A stretch of 64,000 nt of DNA from the NCBI GenBank assembly GCA_949825065.1, contig OX463844.1, positions 30,989,632 through 31,053,631 of the forward strand, read 5' to 3'. Position 1 is the first letter of the stretch. Each line of letters opens with the position of its first letter. Position numbers and translations under genes: made by a program. The DNA comes from Odontocerum albicorne (Eukaryota; Arthropoda; Insecta; Trichoptera; Odontoceridae). This document shows positions 57,700 to 64,000 of the stretch, piece after piece. The notes under the pieces were generated by a model. That model saw only the letters and a program-made list of their open reading frames with translations. It made no database searches and was not told where the DNA came from.

Positions 57700-58840
57700 C
57701 AAAATATTTATAATGTGTAACTGGTGTTTCTCCTTCGTAACAAATGTGTAAATGTACAATTAATAAGAAACAAAAGCAGATTTTTTTTCTGGATTCTTTA
57801 TTTTTATTTGTAAACATTTTTGAACTCAAGTTATGTTAAGTGTTAAATGGTTTTCAAGAAATGTTAAAAGTAGTAAAGTTTAACATACTCGTACTAATCT
57901 TCTTTATATTATATAATGTCTGTATTTCTTCAAGTACGTTATAACTATGCCGCTTTAGAATTTTGATATCTTATTTTCTCCTCCACGTGTGATAAATTTC
58001 AGGGGATAGTAGATAGAAAAAAGAAGCTAAATACGAGTATATGACCCTTTTTCACAGTTTTTAAAAACCTCAAAAAAATACCAAAGTTGGTGTTTACATT
58101 TTTAAGAAGATCTTTCTATTATTTACTTTACATATTTTGAAAAGATCTTCAAAAACACAAAATGTAATAAAACCTTTTTTCTCTGATAAAGTAGCATGAG
58201 AATAATTATTGGTTTCTTTTCACTTTTGAAAGTTATTTTTTTTGTATGTGTTGCTATTTTTTATCTATTTATTAAAGAATACCCAAACAATATGATTTCT
58301 TATGACTTAAGATCGTTTGCTTGATTTGATTACGAGTTGGTGTTGTTAACCCCGTTTGAGTTAAAGGTCCTTCATAAATCAAAGGAAAATGTATGTCCTT
58401 GGCGTGCCGCTTGTATTTAGTGGTGTTACGGAAGGAAGTGAAGGACAAAGGGCAGAACTAGCTGAGAGCCCTTCCGGTCCATGGAGATTACGGTAAAGAG
58501 GAAATGTCACGAACCGAATACGGTTGTTTGATATCAAAATTAATTATTATAAGTAAATATTTTCTATGATTGTGGATTATATTGTATCCTACATTTATAA
58601 ACGTGTTATGTAAATTTATCGATTTAAAAGAATTATAAAGGATCGATAACTTTTTATTTTTGAAAATAAAAAAGGTCCACATATATTTTTTTATATCTTC
58701 AATATTTTGAGAAGTTAATAACTTGATATGGTACTTGCATATGTTATTGATAAAACTATAACTTAAAAAATCATTTGTCGTTTATTCGAGAATCATTACC
58801 TAAATTAAGAGTCCCTCGTTTTGTTTCTCAATGTGAACAT
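57700..58840. other. No recognisable gene
   Basis: AT-rich. GC-richer spot at 58,395-58,500 without motif. Octamers at 57,886 and 58,032. Confidence 0.5.
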
Positions 58841-58844
58841 CGAA

Positions 58845-59038
58845 GCCAAACGTGACCTAGTTGGTAAGACGCCTGTATTTCAAGCTAAGAGTTTCGTGTT
58901 TGATTTCTGTTGTTATTCAATCAATTTTAAAAAAAAGTCTAGTTTTCACTTAAAGTCTCCCAAACAACTTTCTGGCTGTTTGGAAGAGATTTCCATATGA
59001 AATTCACCCACTTAGTTGTACTGTATACAATGAACTAG
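58845..59038 (+). mobile_element. SINE-A copy, full length
   Basis: Head 'gtgacctagttggtaagacg' (good A box), decayed B box 'cgtgtttgatttctg', linker 'ttttaaaaaaaagtctag', 'ttttcacttaaagtc', tail 'tttggaagagatttccatat' and 'ttgtactgtatacaatg'. It shows the whole element in order on one strand. Confidence 0.7.
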
Positions 59039-59109
59039 TAATACAACACAATAATTTTGAAGAATTATACGCGAGTTGGTACGATTTTTAAATTTTGTTC
59101 CTCTGTTTT

Positions 59110-59810
59110 TGCCACCACTACCATGACCACCTTATTTATTTATAAGTAAACGGTACAATGTGCCCTATAACAAAAAAATATAAAAAAACCAGTAGTGAGT
59201 GCTCAACACATTAAGGGTGGCAGAATATACAACAAAAAAGTTGTTTTACACAATCACAACAAAAATATTTAGAATGAAACAGATATCAAATCGTAAAATC
59301 ACATGTTACCAACACAATACGAGGCATTCCACAGGCGCACATCCCGCACTGCGTAAAAAGTAAGAACACAATAAGCAAATCATTGAAAAATAAATTGAAA
59401 ACAAAGTATAGAAGACGCAAATAGACAGGTACAACTTCACAACTCCTTAAAAACAAGGAGGGGGGACTCACTAAAATAGTAAAAAAAACACAATAATCAA
59501 TTAAAAAGCAGTTCAAATAGGGTCTTCAAAAATCTTCAAAAGACGCGCGGGATCCCACTTCAAGTCTAGGATATTCGGAAGTATCTTTTCAGGCACTCCT
59601 TATAGGTCAGCAAACTATCTCCAAATACGAGTATATCCAAGACTGCAGCGTACTCATTTTCGATCCTATGCAGTCTAGGTATGGGAGAATTCACCAAATA
59701 ATTTGTTCTACAATTATGAAAGTGTTAGCAAGGTACGCGCTGTCTGGAGTACTGAAGAAGCTGCATCCCTTTCTTCTGGACTTTCTGATGAGACTAATCG
59801 CGACATTACG
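59110..59810. repeat. Probable body of repeat G element
   Basis: This stretch leads into the repeat G 3' end at 59,815. It contains GC-richer blocks ('agacgcgcgggatcccactt', 'aaggtacgcgctgtctggag') but no motif-bearing frame. That it belongs to the same element is inferred from position only. Confidence 0.3.
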
Positions 59811-59814
59811 TGTC

Positions 59815-59872
59815 CTCGACAAGAGTTTGCTCTCTAAACGACGCTATATAAATTGTCATTTTATTATTATAT
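59815..59872 (+). repeat. Repeat G 3' end, uninterrupted copy
   Basis: 'gctctctaaacgacgctata' 'taaattgtcattttattat' is the cleanest uninterrupted copy. Confidence 0.6.
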
Positions 59873-59879
59873 GAGGGTT

Positions 59880-60365
59880 TCATACGAAAGTAGAAGTAGA
59901 ATAATGTAAGTAATTGTTTTCACAAAATAAAAGTCTGTTACACTGGCGTGAAGCTGCTCTCATGTAACTATCACAACTTTATTAAATAATTTATTTGTCA
60001 ATAACAAATTGCCTCTATTTCTTCTTGAATATTTTCCTGATGTAAAGAGTTTAATGATTTCTAGATCATGTAAACTAGGCGCCTATACACATTTTCTTTG
60101 AATCTCATTCAGAATACATAAAATGTGCCGCCAAAAACGACGACTTACAAAATCTTATCTTAACCTGTTTTAATTAATAGGATAAATCGAGATATGGCAT
60201 TAAATTAAGCCTTCTTTCACACACACTAAGTCTTTTGCCAATTTTATAATCGATAATAGCCATTCAATTGCGTTTTTTTATAGTTTATGGTACATCATAT
60301 AAGTTTAGAATATACATACATGTGTTAATATAAAAAAGGATAGAATGGGATAACACTATTTATTA
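59880..60365. other. No recognisable gene
   Basis: AT-rich, no supported frame or repeat. Confidence 0.5.
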
Positions 60366-60371
60366 AAATAT

Positions 60372-60470
60372 GTTTAGTGATGATCTCCGTGCCCTTGTAC
60401 CCTTTCAGCCCAAGGGTTGTGGATTCCATTCCCGTTCGGTTACCATTTTTTGAATAACATTCACGTTTAA
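60372..60470 (+). mobile_element. SINE-A copy, 5' part
   Basis: 'gatctccgtgcccttgtacc' 'ctttcagcccaagggttgtg' 'gattccattcccgttcggtt' keeps the head layout with a mutated A box. Tail absent. Confidence 0.4.
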
Positions 60471-60474
60471 AAAA

Positions 60475-60960
60475 TCAACCAGAGTCATCTTCTTTATAAA
60501 TTAACAAAGCACAGTTTTTTTACTCATATAACTTACTTTTAAATCTTGATTGAACTATCCGTTAATTAATTTAGAACAAGAAAGCGTCCCTCAATGAAAT
60601 TCAATTAATGTTTTAATAAATTTAGTCAAACAAGAAAACGAACCAACATATAAGTAATAAACAAATCGAAAAACATTTTATTACTAAATTATCACAGCTA
60701 TCTCACCAGGAAAACGGTTTTCATTTATCCCCTGCTGTTTTTGTAATTAGACAGGAAACTGGGGTATTTTTATTCAACTCGTTAAATACTTTGAGATAAG
60801 CGGACCGAAAAATTTACGAAAGTGCGTAAAATTAGATGGAAATTTTAGACGACGGATTAAAACTCACTGCAATGTTGGGAAAATAAACCGAATGCATGTA
60901 CTCACTTCCTGGAGGGAATTTTTATACAGAGTGGTCAAAATAATTATCTCAATCCAATGA
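60475..60960. other. No recognisable gene
   Basis: AT-rich, no supported frame. Confidence 0.5.
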
Positions 60961-60971
60961 GAATGATTATT

Positions 60972-61420
60972 TCAAACCAGTAATGTTTTTAGTCAGTTAG
61001 AATACATATTCTGCAACTGAATATTTTTTAAACATCTTTGTTTTTGCAACAAATAATTTGTTGGCATTTTGCAACGAATACTTGAAATTAATATGTGCGG
61101 TCAATATTATCTTCAATGGCTATTTAAAACTAATAATGTTTTTAGTCAGTTGCTACGTTTATTCTGCAACTGAATATTGTTTTAATGTACTTGTTGTCAC
61201 AAAATATTTTCTGGCTATCGATACTTTAAATTAAAATGTACGGATAATATTCTCACCGATTGGTCTAACTATGAAAAACTAATAATGTTTTTTTCTAAAC
61301 AGTATGTTAAGTATACATATTTTGCAACTGATTATTTTTTATTGACTTAGTTTCACCACGAATAGTTAGTACTTGAAATTTAGATAGATGTATGTACGAT
61401 ACTCTCAGATGATGTAAAAG
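60972..61420 (+). repeat. Degenerate ~150-bp tandem repeat, three copies
   Basis: 'ctaataatgttttta' starts units near 60,974, 61,126 and 61,274. Each continues with 'cagtt', 'tattctgcaactgaatatt', a T-rich part, 'cacaaaatattt'-type and 'cttgaaatta'-type blocks. Spacing is 152 and 148 bases. Confidence 0.75.
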
Positions 61421-61532
61421 TACATTGGAAAAAATGAGTCTAAAAAGTTCTATAAATTATTAAAAATCATATGCATTTTTTCAAATAATATGATATGAGC
61501 AAATTACTATTATGTAGAGCACACACTTATAG

Positions 61533-61582
61533 AACAATATAGAACAAATACAAAAACAATATAGAACAAATACAAAAAAAAT
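61533..61582 (+). repeat. Short direct repeat
   Basis: 'caatatagaacaaatacaaa' occurs twice in tandem. Confidence 0.8.
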
Positions 61583-61599
61583 CCTCAGATATCTATGGT

Positions 61600-61970
61600 A
61601 CAGAACAAAGGGCGATTACCCAAAATATGCTCATCATGCCGAACTTCTCACGGTGTGTAACTATAGAAGCCTCGAAACAAGAAGGCAAGAATCCATTGCG
61701 ATATTCCTAATAAAGGTTTTCCAAGGTTCCTTTAACTGTCCCGCGATTCTAGAAGCACTAAGTTTATATATATGTACCCAATAAATATAGCCGTGCAAGG
61801 AATCACCCTCTGTTCTACATACCAACTTACAGGACGAATATCATGGCTAAACACTCAGTCACGCGTGGTATAGAGATATTGAACCAACTGAATGACACGG
61901 TTGATATATTCTCGGTACCGACTAGCAGTATAAGAAGAATCCTGGCTGATATTATTCCTAACGAATAAGC
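61600..61970 (+). pseudogene. CR1/Jockey-type reverse transcriptase C-terminus
   Basis: The plus strand reads 'YRSLETRRQESIAIFLIKVF' and 'QGSFNCPAILEAL', then across frameshifts 'SHAWYRDIE' and 'DIFSVPTSSIRRIL'. 'SLE.RR....I.FL.KV..G' followed by a serine-proline '.PS..IRR.L' end is the layout of the C-terminal tail in jockey- and CR1-like non-LTR elements. Two or more frameshifts. Confidence 0.55.
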
Positions 61971-61974
61971 TAAC

Positions 61975-62770
61975 GCTAGAAGCAGAACCCTCTTTGTGTA
62001 ACAGGATAAATCCGTGCAAAGTGGATAAAAAAAAAGTTGTATCTTAACTTCATTAAAGCTCAACACCGACCTCTAAATAATCCCACATTTTTTTATGAAA
62101 ATGCCCATGAATTTGAGTCAATCAAAATATTAATTATATGTAACGCGATATAAAATCCTGTCATAGCATGCATAAACGGAGACGACCAAAAATGATGTGG
62201 ATATCACAACTGTAAAGAACTCGAAGGTTGAACTGACTGTCAAAAGACAATATCCAAAATAAAAAAATTAGCTTTCGGACAGCAAAAGCCGACCTAAATA
62301 ATTAAAAATCAAGATTTGGGATGAAGCTAGGGAGTAGGTAAAGGAATATAATATTCTGTTGAACGAGAATAAAATTTAAATGGGGATATTAATAAAGACT
62401 AACAAGTACACATCTAAACAGGTTTATGATCTAGAAATTTTATGTTCCAGTTGATATCTAAAGCTGAAATTAGATTACCTGATGGCAAAATCATTTAAAC
62501 GTTGGATCAATTATCAATAAATACTCGTAAATATATTTTAAAATTTTTAAACATTTTTAGAATATCATTTTGAGTATTAAAATATATACTATACAAATGG
62601 ACAATATAATATGTTGAAAAAAAGGTTAATCGAGAAGCACGAGTAGCACAAAATATTGTACATACCAATATATATAAATGAGGAGAAAGCACAATATGCG
62701 CATTTAGATAGAAACGTGTGGAGATCTATCTCTCTGGCAAACTCGCAAGGAGGATGATATGTACTCGTAC
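61975..62770. other. No recognisable gene
   Basis: AT-rich. 62,160-62,360 has a purine-rich, retroelement-like texture ('tgtggatatcacaactgtaa') but no motif could be fixed. Octamers at 62,522 and 62,762. Confidence 0.45.
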
Positions 62771-62777
62771 ATATATC

Positions 62778-62872
62778 TGTAGTGGCCGTAGTATAACTAT
62801 TAACATTCACGCTAGGCAAGCGGACGTCCGCAGGGATATCGGAGTCACTTCCTGTCTGATTCCACACTTAGA
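62778..62872 (+). mobile_element. SINE-C copy 3
   Basis: 'agtggccgtagtataactat' 'taacattcacgctaggcaag' 'cggacgtccgcagggatatc' keeps the head layout of SINE-C. The B box is replaced by 'ctgtctgattcc'. Confidence 0.5.
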
Positions 62873-62874
62873 CC

Positions 62875-64000
62875 ATATAACATTTAAATCTGATGTTTCT
62901 ATATTTCATAAATTCCTATCATTTAAGTATCACAAAAATAACGTTATATGAAACTAACAAATGAAAGGCTGTATAAACTTGAATTATGTTAGCTGGTCAT
63001 CTTAGATCTTGAATCTGTTTGCCATCGGGAAATTGATTTTGGTTTTTCAAGACTCTAGTGCTAGTTGAAGTGTAATGGCAGGGCTTTTACCATTGCTGGT
63101 CTTGAGGCGTGGGATGGACTGTCTTGAATTGTTAGAATATGGGTGGCGTGTGCAACTTTGGGAAGCACTTGTAGTCAACCGTTTTTGGGAGGTATTCTCA
63201 AAATGCATGATTTGATATGAACACTATTCACATATCATACACTACACCTAAATACGATTTGTGTTTACCTCATATCGGTAGATTTACAAAGGTTTATTTT
63301 GTAGTTCATCTTTCTTTGATAAGTTCTTTGCGGTTTTCTTACCAAATTTGTTTTTCTAAACACAAACATATGCGGAAAGTGCCTTATCTAATGGACGCAG
63401 ACACCACTTTACTATATTTACTATCAAGTTATGTTATTGTTTTCTAATATTTTGAATCTGTCAATAAAAGTAGATTCAAATTCCGAGTTAAAGCACTGTT
63501 GAAGATAAGCTGCTCTATAAATGGCTCTTCCAATTTCGTCCAAGTTATCTCAAACACGCCGTATAACGCAGTCCAGTGTAGAATAACGCAAAGCCAAATA
63601 AACTAAAGCAAAGCCGACTTACGTCCAAATTAGCTAATGTACGAATATACATACTATCCCGAGGTACAAAGCTATCAGATACCGCCACGGGGTGGAATGG
63701 AAAAATATCAACTCCACAGTAACCGTCTGCACAGAGTATACATACATTTATACCAAATATACAGTAAAAGTCTCAATTTCTGAACTTTTCACGGTGTGAG
63801 GGTGACCATGTTTTAAATTTTTTTGTTAAAATCTCAGTTATTTGTGGTTAATTAAATTTATTTACAGAATGACATAGAATGCTTCCTTAAAACTTGCATT
63901 CGAAAATAAAGAAAAACAATTGAATGGCGAAGAAGAAGGCGCAATTAACAACCGGAGAATATGTAACAGCAAATGATTCACCTTGATTGGACCAATATAA
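62875..64000. other. No recognisable gene
   Basis: Moderately AT-rich. Small GC-richer spots at 63,050-63,190 and 63,655-63,735 without motif. No supported frame to the window end. Confidence 0.5.

Overview
The window looks like repeat-rich, AT-rich nuclear DNA of an insect (roughly 30% GC, judged by eye). The evidence is the mix of mobile elements: a full-length but dead mariner, a Transib-type transposon, a piggyBac-like MITE, several tRNA-derived SINE families and many eroded C-terminal ends of non-LTR reverse transcriptases. A SINE tail ending in a 'gagattgccacatggcaata'-type hairpin and the recurring 'tatcatcacgccg' repeat resemble repeats I associate with moths, butterflies and caddisflies. 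That placement is a weak inference. I found no host gene that I can name. The only coding sequence I recognise belongs to transposable elements, all of it broken.

Layout. 1-2.1 kb: SINE and retroelement scraps. 2.1-4.6 kb: a Transib-family element with 27-bp terminal inverted repeats, a CGGCG target duplication, a 23-RSS-like left end and a RAG1/Transib C-terminal domain. 4.9-5.5 kb: RTE-like remnant. 7.05-7.6 kb: a 540-bp (TA)n microsatellite. 8.2-9.3 kb: a 113-bp tandem repeat and another RTE remnant. 9,999-10,198: a 200-base assembly gap. 13.5-14.1 kb: a tandem array of small hairpins, the first of four foldback elements with hammerhead-like cores, and an isolated perfect 22-bp hairpin. 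15.75-16.57 kb: a 45-bp minisatellite with 180-bp higher-order structure and a long open frame. 16.9-31 kb: SINEs, retroelement ends, foldback copy 2 and two mariner-type remnants. 31-41 kb: foldback copy 3 and small repeats. 41.0-42.3 kb: the mariner. 42.8-43.3 kb: the piggyBac-like MITE. 45 kb: foldback copy 4, then non-LTR ends. 49-64 kb: SINEs, retroelement tails and a 150-bp degenerate tandem repeat.

These elements do not form a pathway. They record successive insertions, and the Transib element sits inside an older repeat whose uninterrupted copies lie elsewhere in the window. The most interesting signals are the RSS-like Transib end, the palindromic elements with hammerhead-like cores, and an octamer (TACTCGTA/TACGAGTA) that occurs at least 25 times, mostly outside the repeats I could recognise.
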